DNA of 64,000 bases from G963663775 sp963663775 (lineage in GTDB: Bacteria; Bacillota; Clostridia; Oscillospirales; Butyricicoccaceae): the NCBI GenBank assembly GCA_963663775.1, contig OY760624.1, positions 682,001 to 746,000 on the forward strand, in the 5' to 3' direction. Positions within the stretch are counted from its first letter, which is position 1. Every line of letters starts with the position of its first letter. The position numbers were made by a program, and so were the translations under genes. The notes below the pieces were generated by a model. The model was not told the DNA's origin, did no database searches, and saw only the letters and a list, made by a program, of their open reading frames with translations. Shown here in pieces: positions 48,587 to 58,274 of the stretch.

Positions 48587-49765
48587 ATGCGAAAACAACT
48601 CATCGGCATGGCACTATCGCTCACATGCAGCGTTTCACTCTGCACGTCTGCCTTTGCCGCCAGCACACAAACCACCGAATCGGTCACGAGCATCGCCCTT
48701 TCAGACGGTGTTTTGCAGTTTGACGAATTGGATAACTGCGTCCGAAACGGCAATTTTTCTGTCTTGTCCTGCACCGAATCCATGGCAAGCTTGGACACGG
48801 TCAATCGCAAATCGGTCTATGATTCTTTAAAGTCCGCAAACAATGGCTTGTCCGAGCTCATTTGGTATTATACCCAGAGCGGCATGGATGCCTCATCCTT
48901 GAAAAGCCAGCAGGCTTCCATTGAAGAGCAAATGGATTCTTATACCGAAGAGGAATATGAGAAAACCTACACCAATGCCGCACTGCAAATCAATGGTGCC
49001 GTCAATCAAATCATCAAAGGCTCCGAATCCTTATATTTTGGCATTCTCCAGCTAGATGATTCGATGAAAACCGCCCAGCGCAGCCTTTCCGCCATGGACC
49101 GCTCCATTGACACCATGACGCTGCGCTATCAACTGGGGCAGGCTTCCAAAGAAGATTTGCGTGCACTGCAGGACCAACGTTCTGCGCTCAAAAGCCAAAT
49201 CACAGCCCTGCAAACACAAAACAAAATCAATCTCACCAATCTAAAGGCGATGATTGGCAGCACCACGACCAAAACCATCACCCTTGCCGTGCCCTCTGCC
49301 ATTGATGATGCAACCATTGCTGCCATTGATTTGGAAAGCGATATTGCACAAGGCAAAGAAGCCAGTGCCGACCTGAATCAGGCACGCTTGGATGTTGAGG
49401 ATGCGAAAGATACATGGGATGATGTCGCCACCAGCCCCAAGCGACAGCATGATTATCAAAACGCCGTCTATACGCTTTCTGCTGCGGAATCCAATTTCGA
49501 GGTGCAAGCAACTACACTTTACCAAAATCTTTTAGAAGCACAGCGGTTACATAAGGTTGCGGTCACAGATTTGGACAGTGCCGAAACCACCTATCAGATT
49601 GCCGAAACCAAGTACACTCTCGGCATGATTTCCAAGCAAGATTTGCGCACGGCGCAGGATACCCTAGACACTGCCGAGCAGGCAGTCGACCAAGCGCTTC
49701 TCAATGTCAACACTGCGTACGCAAGCTATCTCTGGGTCAGCCACGGGATTGCTGCGGCATCATAA
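48587..49765 (+). CDS. TolC-like (outer-membrane-factor-type) efflux protein
   Basis: 392 residues with a signal peptide (about 1-26, ending AFA). Two long coiled-coil repeats contain the family pattern YQLGQASKEDLRALQDQRSA and KYTLGMISKQDLRTAQDTLD, as in TolC/OprM. It is shorter than true TolC and the cell has no outer membrane, so it is not expected to form a beta-barrel channel; it may act in the cell wall as a spacer or adaptor. First gene of the efflux operon; AAGGAGG precedes the ATG. Confidence 0.8.
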   Translation: MRKQLIGMALSLTCSVSLCTSAFAASTQTTESVTSIALSDGVLQFDELDNCVRNGNFSVLSCTESMASLDTVNRKSVYDSLKSANNGLSELIWYYTQSGMDASSLKSQQASIEEQMDSYTEEEYEKTYTNAALQINGAVNQIIKGSESLYFGILQLDDSMKTAQRSLSAMDRSIDTMTLRYQLGQASKEDLRALQDQRSALKSQITALQTQNKINLTNLKAMIGSTTTKTITLAVPSAIDDATIAAIDLESDIAQGKEASADLNQARLDVEDAKDTWDDVATSPKRQHDYQNAVYTLSAAESNFEVQATTLYQNLLEAQRLHKVAVTDLDSAETTYQIAETKYTLGMISKQDLRTAQDTLDTAEQAVDQALLNVNTAYASYLWVSHGIAAAS

Positions 49766-49786
49766 ACAACAATAGGAGGAACTCAC

Positions 49787-51028
49787 ATGAAGTCACTACG
49801 CGTTCTTGCAGGTGCGCTCGCTTTGATGACCATTTTATGCAGCTGCGGAACTTCAGAAGAAGAGAGCACGGTTGACACCAGCATTCCGGTGGAAACGCAG
49901 TCGGTCAGCCGCTCAGATATTGCGACACAGAGCCAGCTATCCGGCAAGGTGATTGCACGCAACGAGGTGGAAATCCTGTCCCCCATTGCCGCAAAATTGC
50001 TTTCTGTGAATGTTGCGGTGGGAGATGCGGTTTCTGTTGGGCAACTGCTGTTTTCCGTAGACCCGGAAGACATTACCAAAGAACTCTCGCCCATGCAGGC
50101 AGAACGCAGCCGTACCGCCGCCCTTTACGATTCTCAAATCGCCCAGGCACAAAGCACCCTTTCCGACACCCAAACCCTCACAGCGGAACAGGTTCGTCAG
50201 GCGCAGCAAACCGCAGACAATACCCGCGCACTCTATGCGGTCAATGCCGCTTCCTCCATCGATGTGGAGCAGGCAGATGCTGCCTTAACCCAAACCAAGC
50301 TCAACGCACAGGAATCCGTTGCACAGGCACAGCTTTCTGTCGAGCAGCTGCAAACCAACAAGGCAAACGCACTGGCAACCTATGATAAAAACATCAAAGA
50401 CTTGCAGGATTCCATTTCTGACACACATGTCACCGCCACCGTTGCAGGCACCATCACTGCCGTTTCTGCCGTGCAGGGCAGCATGGCAAGCACACAGCAG
50501 GCTGCCGTCACCATCGCCACCAATGAAACCCCGCAAATCTTGGTTGCCGTATCCGAATCCATTCAGCCGTGGCTATCCATCGGTGACACCATTTCTGTAA
50601 CCATTGCCGCCCTGGGCGATGCCACCATTGCCACCACGATTGATTCCATTGCGCCTGCCGCCAATGCCACCACCCATCTGTATGACATTCGTTTAAATCT
50701 GCCGACAGATACGGGCGCCGCTTACGGCATGTTTGCCTCTGCATTGTTCGAAACCGACAGCCGCTCCAATGCAGTTTTGATTCCAACGGAATGCATCTTA
50801 ACGGATGAAACCTCGCAATATGTGTTCACCGTCAATGCAGAAAACACCGCCGTGTATGTGCCCATCCAAACCGGCTTGGTCGGCAATGGTGTCACAGAGG
50901 TGCGCAGTGGACTGGATGGCGGCGAAACACTGGTCACCAAGGGGCAAAGTTATCTGACCGACGGTGCACTCGTGCGCATCGTCAACGCAGATGCGACTGA
51001 TACCCAAAATGCGGAGGCAGAGGCATGA
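49787..51028 (+). CDS. RND efflux adaptor (HlyD/MFP family) lipoprotein
   Basis: 413 residues. Lipobox LCSC (Cys about 23) predicts a lipid anchor. A barrel-sandwich hybrid (GKVIARNEVEILSPIAAKLL), a coiled-coil hairpin (about 105-205) and beta-barrel domains follow. The membrane-fusion partner of the RND pump encoded next, which starts 4 bases before its stop. AGGAGG precedes the ATG. Confidence 0.92.
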   Translation: MKSLRVLAGALALMTILCSCGTSEEESTVDTSIPVETQSVSRSDIATQSQLSGKVIARNEVEILSPIAAKLLSVNVAVGDAVSVGQLLFSVDPEDITKELSPMQAERSRTAALYDSQIAQAQSTLSDTQTLTAEQVRQAQQTADNTRALYAVNAASSIDVEQADAALTQTKLNAQESVAQAQLSVEQLQTNKANALATYDKNIKDLQDSISDTHVTATVAGTITAVSAVQGSMASTQQAAVTIATNETPQILVAVSESIQPWLSIGDTISVTIAALGDATIATTIDSIAPAANATTHLYDIRLNLPTDTGAAYGMFASALFETDSRSNAVLIPTECILTDETSQYVFTVNAENTAVYVPIQTGLVGNGVTEVRSGLDGGETLVTKGQSYLTDGALVRIVNADATDTQNAEAEA

Positions 51029-54000
51029 AAATAGCTGCTTTTTCCATCAAACACCGTGTTGCCACCACTTTGGCTTGCATTATCATTGTTATCTTCGGCG
51101 TCATGGCATATTTTTCACTGCCGCTTGCACTGTATCCCAACATGGAAATCCCCGTAGCGGTGGTGCAAACCACCTATTCCGGTGCAGGTCCGGAGGAAAT
51201 CGAAAATCTGGTCACACGACCCATTGAATCCGCCTGCGCCAGCGTTTCCGGCATGGACACCCTGCAATCCACCTCTTCTGAAGGCTCTTCTCTGGTCATC
51301 ATCCAGTTTGCCGATGGCACGGATTTGGACAACGCCTTGATTGACTTGCGGGACAAAATTGACCGTGTCAAAGGCACGCTGCCCGATGATGCATCCACCC
51401 CCATGGTCATGTCCATCGATGTGGATGCCATGCCTGTCATCACGGTGGGGCTGAAAGGTGCGGATTTGCCCACCCTGCAGTCACTCGCTGATGACACCCT
51501 CGCCCCCTCTCTGGAACGACTGGATGGTGTTGCCTCCGTTGATGTTTCCGGCGGGTATGACAACGAAGTCGCCATCAATACCTATGCCGACAAAATGGCA
51601 GGCTACGGTCTGACCGTTTCCTACCTCACCCAAATTTTAGATGCCCAAAATGTATCAATTCCTGCCGGCTCGGTGGACAGCGGCAGTCAATCACTCTCTG
51701 TCCGTACCGACGGTGAATTTTCTTCGGTCGATGAAATTGCGAATCTGATGATTCCTTTGCCGTCCGGCGGCTCCATTCACCTGTCCGAGGTGGCAGATGT
51801 TGCACTCGCACCGCAAGAACAGCAAAGCATCGCAAAAATCAACGGCACGCCCTGCATTGTGCTGTCTGTCAACAAGCAGTCCGGTGTCAACACCGTGCAG
51901 GTTGCCGAACGTGCCAAGTCCGCTATGGATGACCTCACCGCCGACAACCCGTCTTTGGACTGGACACTGCTCAGCGACCAGTCTGATTTTATCAACCAGT
52001 CTGTGGCATCTGTCACCCAAAACATTTTGTTTGGCGTGCTGCTGTCTGCGCTCGTCCTGTTTGTCTTTCTGCGGCGTGTCAATGCCACGGCAATTCTGGT
52101 CATTTCCATGCCGATTTGTATTGTATCCGTCTTTCTGATTATGCAGGCACTGGATTTGACCATGAATCTGATGTCGCTTGGCGGCATGGGCATGGGTGTC
52201 GGTATGATTGTTGACAACTCCATCGTGGTTTTGGAAAACATTTTCCGCTATCGCACCGATGGCAAAAGCCGTTGGGATGCCTGCGTGGAGGGCACCGGTG
52301 AAGTTGCCATGGCAATCACCGCTTCCTCGCTGACCACCATTGCGGTATTCCTCCCCATCAGCATGACAGACGGCATCGTTGGCATGATGTTCCGTGAATT
52401 TGCGCTGACGATTGTGGCGCTCATTTCCGCTTCGTTGGTCATTGCGCTGACCTTGGTGCCGCTGCTTTGCTACATCCTGCTCGACCGTGGAGATGACCCC
52501 AGTTTGACCGCTTCGGTCGACACCACAGATTTGCTGCAGGAAAAGCCGCTGATGCGCAGCTATAAAAAGCTGCTAGGGTTCTTTATCACAAAGCGCCGTG
52601 TGGCGGTTCTCATTTCCTTCGCCATGGTGGTTGGCTTTATTTTCAGCATCATTGTGTCTGTTGCCACCAAGGGTGTCATTATGATGCCGGAAATGGACCA
52701 AGGTGCTGTTGCGGTGTCCATCGAAATGCCAGTCGGTGCAGAGCTCTCCCAAACCGAAGCCATTGCCGACAAGGTTTCCACCATTGCGCTTGAGCAAATT
52801 CCAGAAACCGAGAGCGTTTCCTTCAGCACGGAAGCGTCTATGTACTCCGACTCCTCCGGTGTCACGGTCAACATCGACCTTGTGGATGCAAAAGACCGCA
52901 AACGTGGGTCTATTGAAATTGCAAACGACCTGCGTGACCGCTTGACCGACATTGCCGGCGCAAAAATGACCACCGAATCCAGCGATAACTCTGGCATGTC
53001 CTCCATGTCGGGTGCGGCATTGTCCGTGGAACTGCGTGGAGATGATTATGACGTGCTGACCGACACCGCAAGCGATTTGGTACAGCAGCTCAAGCAGATT
53101 CCGGATGCGGTGGATGTTTCTTCTTCCGCTTCCGACCGTGTGCCCAGTGTCAACGTGACCATGAATTCGATGACGGCTTCCCAATTTGGCTTGAACGCTG
53201 CATCCGTGGGCGCAATGGTTCGTGCAGAGCTGGCGGGTCAATCCGCCACCGAACTGCGCATGAATGGTGATGAAATCACCGTCACGGTCAAGGGGGACGA
53301 TGCCTCTTCCAAGAGTCTGGATGCTCTAAAATCCATCCCCATCAGCACCTCTTCTGGCGGCACCATTCCGCTGAGCTTGATTGCCAACGTCGAGGTGACC
53401 TTGACCCCGCAGGAAATCAACCGTGTCAACCAAAGCCGCACCATCACCATCACGGGTGACTCTGCTTCCGGAAACACCAGTGCACTCAACCAGCAGGCGC
53501 AGGCGGTTTTGGATGCCTATACGCTTCCAGACGGCATCAACTATGAATCTGGCGGCGAAATGGAAGAAATCATGGATTCTCTGCAATCTTTGGGCTATGC
53601 GCTGCTCGTTGCAATGGGACTTGTCTATTTCATTTTGGCATCCCAATATGAATCTTTCATTTTACCCGTCATGGTCATGCTGATTCTGCCCGCTGGTCTG
53701 CTGGGTGCGATGTTCGGTCTGCCGATTACGAACAATCCCATCTCCATGACCGCCGTCATCGGTGTCATCATTCTGGCAGGCACCGTTGTCAACTCCTCCA
53801 TCGTCTTGATTGACTATATCCAAACCCGACGCAAGCAAGGGGAGGATAAAAACACCGCCATCATCAATGCCTGCCCACGCCGTGTTCGTCCGGTTTTGAT
53901 GACCACCATGACCACCTGCTTGGGGCTGCTGCCCATGGCATTGGGTCTGGGTTCGGGTTCGGAATCCATGCAGCCAATGGCAATTGTCATGATTTCCGGC

Positions 54001-54138
54001 ATGGTGATTTCCACCATCGTAACCCTGCTCTTCACTCCGGTCTATTATTCTTTGCTGGATAGCTTGACCGAGCGCATGGCACGCCGCCGCCACCGCAAGC
54101 ACCCGGCTGCGGATGCTGATGAAGCGACAAATGCTTAA
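51025..54138 (+). CDS. RND-family (HAE1-type) efflux transporter
   Basis: 1037 residues, twelve membrane helices and two large external domains, as in AcrB and B. subtilis SwrC (YerP). The proton-relay helix reads GMGVGMIVDNSIVVLENIFR, with one of the two usual aspartates. It likely exports drugs, bile salts or surfactant-like lipids using the proton gradient. Overlaps the adaptor gene as ATGA. Confidence 0.94.
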   Translation: MKIAAFSIKHRVATTLACIIIVIFGVMAYFSLPLALYPNMEIPVAVVQTTYSGAGPEEIENLVTRPIESACASVSGMDTLQSTSSEGSSLVIIQFADGTDLDNALIDLRDKIDRVKGTLPDDASTPMVMSIDVDAMPVITVGLKGADLPTLQSLADDTLAPSLERLDGVASVDVSGGYDNEVAINTYADKMAGYGLTVSYLTQILDAQNVSIPAGSVDSGSQSLSVRTDGEFSSVDEIANLMIPLPSGGSIHLSEVADVALAPQEQQSIAKINGTPCIVLSVNKQSGVNTVQVAERAKSAMDDLTADNPSLDWTLLSDQSDFINQSVASVTQNILFGVLLSALVLFVFLRRVNATAILVISMPICIVSVFLIMQALDLTMNLMSLGGMGMGVGMIVDNSIVVLENIFRYRTDGKSRWDACVEGTGEVAMAITASSLTTIAVFLPISMTDGIVGMMFREFALTIVALISASLVIALTLVPLLCYILLDRGDDPSLTASVDTTDLLQEKPLMRSYKKLLGFFITKRRVAVLISFAMVVGFIFSIIVSVATKGVIMMPEMDQGAVAVSIEMPVGAELSQTEAIADKVSTIALEQIPETESVSFSTEASMYSDSSGVTVNIDLVDAKDRKRGSIEIANDLRDRLTDIAGAKMTTESSDNSGMSSMSGAALSVELRGDDYDVLTDTASDLVQQLKQIPDAVDVSSSASDRVPSVNVTMNSMTASQFGLNAASVGAMVRAELAGQSATELRMNGDEITVTVKGDDASSKSLDALKSIPISTSSGGTIPLSLIANVEVTLTPQEINRVNQSRTITITGDSASGNTSALNQQAQAVLDAYTLPDGINYESGGEMEEIMDSLQSLGYALLVAMGLVYFILASQYESFILPVMVMLILPAGLLGAMFGLPITNNPISMTAVIGVIILAGTVVNSSIVLIDYIQTRRKQGEDKNTAIINACPRRVRPVLMTTMTTCLGLLPMALGLGSGSESMQPMAIVMISGMVISTIVTLLFTPVYYSLLDSLTERMARRRHRKHPAADADEATNA

Positions 54139-54159
54139 ATCCCCTTTCTTTGCAAATAA

Positions 54160-54187
54160 AAAATCCTGTGTTTTCACACAGGATTTT
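54160..54187. terminator. Bidirectional terminator between efflux operon and pgm
   Basis: Stem AAATCCTGTG / CACAGGATTT, 6-base loop, T-run on the plus side and A-run on the other. Confidence 0.85.
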
Positions 54188-54209
54188 TTATTTGCCTTAC
54201 ATTTCTTTT

Positions 54210-55937
54210 TTATTTCACGATTTCTGTTGCTGCGCCCACCAAGGCATTCACTTTTTCATCTGCCTGTGCATGGGTTTCGCCGCGCGCCATGATATAGACC
54301 TTGACCTTTGGTTCTGTACCAGATGGACGAATGATAAAGCTTGTACCATCTTCCAGCTCATAATACAGCACATTCGAGCCGGACAGCTCCATTTGCTCCA
54401 CTGCACCCGTTGCCAGCACCTTGCGCTCGCCGCTTTGATAATCACGCACGGCAGCAACCCCTTCTGCTCCAACCTTTTGAAGTGGTGTCGTGCGCAGTTC
54501 CTGCATCAGTTCCGCCATGCGGGTCAAGCCTGCCACACCCGGCATGGTGATGGAAATGGTTTTCTCAGAGAAATATCCATAGGTTTCATAGATTTTTTCC
54601 ATTGCTTCATATAGTGTCATGCCATGCGTGCGATAATATGCCGCCATCTCGGCAATCAACAAGGATGCTGTCACAGCGTCCTTATCCCGCGCGTAATCCC
54701 CGCATAAGTACCCATAGGATTCTTCATATGCAAAAATATATTCATGTGATTTTGCGATTTCCAACGCCTTAATCTTTTCTGCCAAGAACTTAAATCCCGT
54801 GAAGGTGTCGAAGCAGTCCACGTTATTTTGTTCACACACCACTCGCGCCATTTCGGTGGTAACAATGGATTTCAGCACGGCAGGATGCGCCGGCATCGTT
54901 CCGGTCAGCTTCTTTGCGGTGATGAGATATTCAATCAGCAGCACGCCGACTTGGTTGCCGGACAGCGTCACATACTCTCCATCACGACTGCGCAGCACAA
55001 TGCCAGTACGGTCTGCATCTGGGTCAGTGCCGATAATCAAATCCACATCGTTTGCCTTTGCCAATGCAATGGCAAGTGCAAAGCCCTCTTTATTTTCTGG
55101 ATTGGGACTGACCACCGTCGGAAAATCTCCATCTATTTGCATTTGCTCTGGCACACACAGCACGTGCTGATAGCCCAATCGCTTCAAAATTTCCGGCACT
55201 AGGCGGTAGCCTGCCCCATGAAACGGCGTATACACCAGCTTAAATTCGTCAGCGACTTGTTTGACGCAATCCGGATTGACCGACATCTTGAGTACTTCAC
55301 CCAAATAAATTTCATCGGTTTCTTGTCCCAAAATCGTAATCATACCGTTTTGCACAAACGTGTCATAGTCGCCTGTTTTCACATCTTCAAACAAATCGAT
55401 GGACGCCATTTCCTTGGCAACCACATCCGCTTCCGCCGGGGGTAGCTGTGCGCCGTCCTCCCAGTAGGCTTTATAGCCGTTATATTCCTTCGGGTTATGG
55501 CTTGCGGTGATATTGATGCCTGCCATACATCCATAGTGGCGAATGGCAAAAGACAGCTCTGGGGTCGGACGCAATTCGTCAAACAACCGCACCTTCACGC
55601 CATTTGCAGCCAAGATACACGCAGATAGTTGTGCAAACTCTGTAGACCCATGACGGCAGTCATACGCAATCGCAACGCCGCGTTCCATCGCTTCCTTTCC
55701 GTTGGATACCACAAGATTTGCCAGCCCCTGTGTCGCTTGTCCCACGGTAAAGCGGTTCATGCGATACCAACCCATGCCCAGCGTTCCCCGCAAACCTGCT
55801 GTACCAAAGGACAGCGGACCATAGAAACGGCTTTCGATTTCTCCCGCATCCTCTCGAATGCGCACGAGTTCTGCCCGTTCCTCTTCGGTCAATTCCGAAC
55901 GGGACAGCCAGCGCTCATATTCTGCAATGTAGCTCAT
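54210..55937 (-). CDS. Phosphoglucomutase / phosphomannomutase
   Basis: 575 residues. Phosphoserine loop NITASHNPKEYNG, metal loop GTDPDADRTG, sugar loop and C-terminal phosphate loop RPSGTEPKVK. Converts glucose-6-phosphate and glucose-1-phosphate for cell-wall and polysaccharide precursors. Resembles B. subtilis PgcA in length. GAGGTGA precedes the ATG. Confidence 0.94.
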   Translation of the reverse strand: MSYIAEYERWLSRSELTEEERAELVRIREDAGEIESRFYGPLSFGTAGLRGTLGMGWYRMNRFTVGQATQGLANLVVSNGKEAMERGVAIAYDCRHGSTEFAQLSACILAANGVKVRLFDELRPTPELSFAIRHYGCMAGINITASHNPKEYNGYKAYWEDGAQLPPAEADVVAKEMASIDLFEDVKTGDYDTFVQNGMITILGQETDEIYLGEVLKMSVNPDCVKQVADEFKLVYTPFHGAGYRLVPEILKRLGYQHVLCVPEQMQIDGDFPTVVSPNPENKEGFALAIALAKANDVDLIIGTDPDADRTGIVLRSRDGEYVTLSGNQVGVLLIEYLITAKKLTGTMPAHPAVLKSIVTTEMARVVCEQNNVDCFDTFTGFKFLAEKIKALEIAKSHEYIFAYEESYGYLCGDYARDKDAVTASLLIAEMAAYYRTHGMTLYEAMEKIYETYGYFSEKTISITMPGVAGLTRMAELMQELRTTPLQKVGAEGVAAVRDYQSGERKVLATGAVEQMELSGSNVLYYELEDGTSFIIRPSGTEPKVKVYIMARGETHAQADEKVNALVGAATEIVK

Positions 55938-56069
55938 TCAAATCACCTCATGTAAAAAGTAGTGGTACGCAACAAAATGTTCCTCTCAATTATACTATAT
56001 TTTACCTAAAAAGAAAACTGCATTTTGCGGAAAGCGCAATTCTTCTCCAAAACTCCATAAAAAATGCAC

Positions 56070-56102
56070 TGCTTTTTCTAACGAAAGCAATGCACTTTTT
56101 TA
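56070..56102 (-). terminator. Terminator of the DUF5662 gene
   Basis: Imperfect stem AAAAATGCACTGCTTT / AAAGCAATGCACTTTT followed on the minus strand by a T-run. Confidence 0.7.
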
Positions 56103-56103
56103 T

Positions 56104-56117
56104 GAACCTGTATTCAT
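56104..56117. repeat. Copy of the dispersed repeat (right-end type)
   Basis: GAACCTGTATTCAT equals the reverse complement of the right end of the element at 46577-46689. It overlaps the TGA stop of the DUF5662 gene. Confidence 0.5.
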
Positions 56118-56686
56118 CTTCGTTTTGGCAGGCAACATCGCTTCTTTTCCTGCTTTTTGGACAAAATTTCACGGCGGATATAGGCAAATGCCGCCGCTTC
56201 CCCTTTGTCACGCAAGCAGACCAGCATCTGCTCCAACAGTCTTGCCGTGTGCGGATGCAGTAAATAATGCGTTTTTGAACGAGCGTAGTATTCATAAGGG
56301 TCTTGGTTGCGATATGCCGCCCCACGATACGTCTTGCTTGCTGCCATGCGGTCGCAAAACATCTCCACGACATATGCCACAGGCATTTCATTGCCTGCTA
56401 ACGGCTGGTCCTCTCGTCCGCTGTAATCAATCCAATATTCCAGATGGTGTTTATTGCGCCCTTTATGATGCAGCCACGCTGCACTATAGCCTTTGACTTT
56501 GCGCTCCATTTCATTGGGGCTTCTGTCCCCTTGATAATACCGTGCCCCTACCAAAAATTCAATCGGTGTGTATTTGGAAAGGTCATGCGTCAGCCCCTGC
56601 CAATACAATCCCACGCGAAAACAATGCTGCATCACCAAATACCGATGACGATTGACCGTTTGCAAATGTGCCAGCCACTTAATCAT
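56114..56686 (-). CDS. DUF5662 family protein
   Basis: 190 residues, basic and aromatic-rich. HRYLVMQHCF, GLTHDLSKYTPIEF and LHHKGRNKHHLEYW are family hallmarks; the many histidines and aspartates suggest an HD-like metal site. Function unknown. It overlaps the acetyltransferase gene by 8 bases, so they are co-translated. Its stop codon is inside a repeat end. Confidence 0.85.
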   Translation of the reverse strand: MIKWLAHLQTVNRHRYLVMQHCFRVGLYWQGLTHDLSKYTPIEFLVGARYYQGDRSPNEMERKVKGYSAAWLHHKGRNKHHLEYWIDYSGREDQPLAGNEMPVAYVVEMFCDRMAASKTYRGAAYRNQDPYEYYARSKTHYLLHPHTARLLEQMLVCLRDKGEAAAFAYIRREILSKKQEKKRCCLPKRR

Positions 56687-57422
56687 GCGCAGACCTCCGG
56701 ATTTCCTTTTCTCTCTTTGTTTCTTGATACGGCTTCACATCTGCCAGCTCCACCGACCCGCATGACGGCACTGACATCCACGCTTCCGGATGATTCGCCA
56801 GCGTTTGCAGCTCCTCAAACAGCTGCGCACCATGCCAGCCATCTGCCACCGCATGATTGGCAAATACCGCAACGGGTATCATCGTTGTTTCTGCCTGTGT
56901 CACATATTTTCCAAACGTGATGACGGGCTGCAACATGCGGCTTTGAAACGGAATGTCAAAAGAACAGCTTTGGAACGCAACCCATGGCACCATGGACATT
57001 GGTACACAATTTGCAGGCCGTTGCGGCTTGGTTTGATACCCCTTTGCATCCTTCCATTCTGCCATGTCCTGCACAACCGTTTGATAAAACTGCGCAAAAT
57101 CCGCATCATAGGTACTCCATATATCCGAAAATGTCTGGTCATCCGGATGAAAAATCGTGTATCCCGGGTGCATGCTGTCATAAAACCCCAATCGGCCTTC
57201 CGCATCATATGCCATGCGAAATGCACGAATGCGATTGACCGCTGTGGTCGCCAGATACAGCATCACGGGATAAAACCGTAAGTGCCGTGCACGCACCATT
57301 TTATGCAAACAGGTGATGTCAATCTGTGCTGTCAGATTCCAATTCACCGGCAAAAATGTGGTATATGCCGCATAATGTGTGCGTCGCTCCCACTGCTCCA
57401 TGTCCAACAAATGAAATGCCAT
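56679..57422 (-). CDS. CatA-family (chloramphenicol acetyltransferase-like) enzyme
   Basis: 247 residues, close to typical CatA (about 215-220) plus a C-terminal tail. The catalytic histidine is in ANHAVADGWHGAQLF (HHAVCDGFH in classic CAT, first His replaced by Asn); FYPVMLYLA and SCSFDIPFQ also match. It may acetylate chloramphenicol or another hydroxyl compound; its pairing with a DUF5662 gene instead of a mobile element suggests a housekeeping role. ATG 57422 follows GAGGTG. Confidence 0.85.
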   Translation of the reverse strand: MAFHLLDMEQWERRTHYAAYTTFLPVNWNLTAQIDITCLHKMVRARHLRFYPVMLYLATTAVNRIRAFRMAYDAEGRLGFYDSMHPGYTIFHPDDQTFSDIWSTYDADFAQFYQTVVQDMAEWKDAKGYQTKPQRPANCVPMSMVPWVAFQSCSFDIPFQSRMLQPVITFGKYVTQAETTMIPVAVFANHAVADGWHGAQLFEELQTLANHPEAWMSVPSCGSVELADVKPYQETKREKEIRRSAHD

Positions 57423-57503
57423 TTGTCCGCCCACCTCTCTCTGCTATGATTCTATTGTAGCAGAAAGCTGTGTTTTTTCAAGCCTTTTCCCATAGATAGG
57501 TGC

Positions 57504-58220
57504 TTATACCCACTTTAAAATGTCTCGTTTCATCCTTGCAATGATACGCTTCTCCAATCTGGAAATATAGGACTGGGAAATCCCCAGCATATCTGCCACT
57601 TCCTTTTGCGTCATGCTCGTCTGCCCCCCCAACCCAAAGCGCAGAGAAATGATTTGCTTTTCCCGTGTTGGCAGCTTTGCCAGTGCCCGATGCAGCAATT
57701 GACGGTCCACTTCCTCCTCCAATGGCTGCAGCACGCTGTCCGGTGCCGTACCCAAAATATCAGAAAGCAACAGTTCATTGCCGTCCCAATCGGAGGACAA
57801 CGGCTCGTCGAAGGACACCTCGGTTCTCTGTCCGGAGATTTTCCGCAAATGCATTAAAATTTCATTTTCAATGCAGCGAGATGCATAGGTTGCCAGCTTG
57901 GTATTTTTATCACTTTTATAGGTACCGACCGCTTTGATAAGCCCTATCGTGCCAATTGAAATCAAATCTTCCGCACCAACGCCTGTATTTTCAAATTTCT
58001 TGGAAATATAGACCACCAGCCGCAAATTATGCGCAATCAATTGGTCACGCGCACCCGTATCGCCGGCATACCATGCTTTTAGTGTTGCCGCCTCTTCCGC
58101 TCGTTCCAACGGTGCGGGCAAAACCTCGGTTCCGCCAATATATTGTATGGGCATCCCCTGCAGCATGCCATGCTTTTGCAAAAATTGCAGAATTTTCACT
58201 TGCAAACACCGTAACAGCAT
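57504..58220 (-). CDS. sigE: Sporulation sigma factor SigE (pro-form)
   Basis: 238 residues. The basic, hydrophobic pro-peptide (MLLRCLQVKILQFLQKHG) lies before YIGGTE, the region cut by SpoIIGA. Region 2 reads EDLISIGTIGLIKAV and KLATYASRCIENEILM; region 4 has KEVADMLGISQSYISRLEKR. It directs early mother-cell transcription. ATG 58220 (AAAGGAG 8 bases upstream) gives the family's usual pro-sequence; the frame extends to 58271 without a site. The usual neighbour sigG is absent. Confidence 0.96.
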   Translation of the reverse strand: MLLRCLQVKILQFLQKHGMLQGMPIQYIGGTEVLPAPLERAEEAATLKAWYAGDTGARDQLIAHNLRLVVYISKKFENTGVGAEDLISIGTIGLIKAVGTYKSDKNTKLATYASRCIENEILMHLRKISGQRTEVSFDEPLSSDWDGNELLLSDILGTAPDSVLQPLEEEVDRQLLHRALAKLPTREKQIISLRFGLGGQTSMTQKEVADMLGISQSYISRLEKRIIARMKRDILKWV

Positions 58221-58274
58221 AGATTTTTCTCCTTTCAGCATCCATACAACCTCTTTTTGCACCACTTTCATCTT

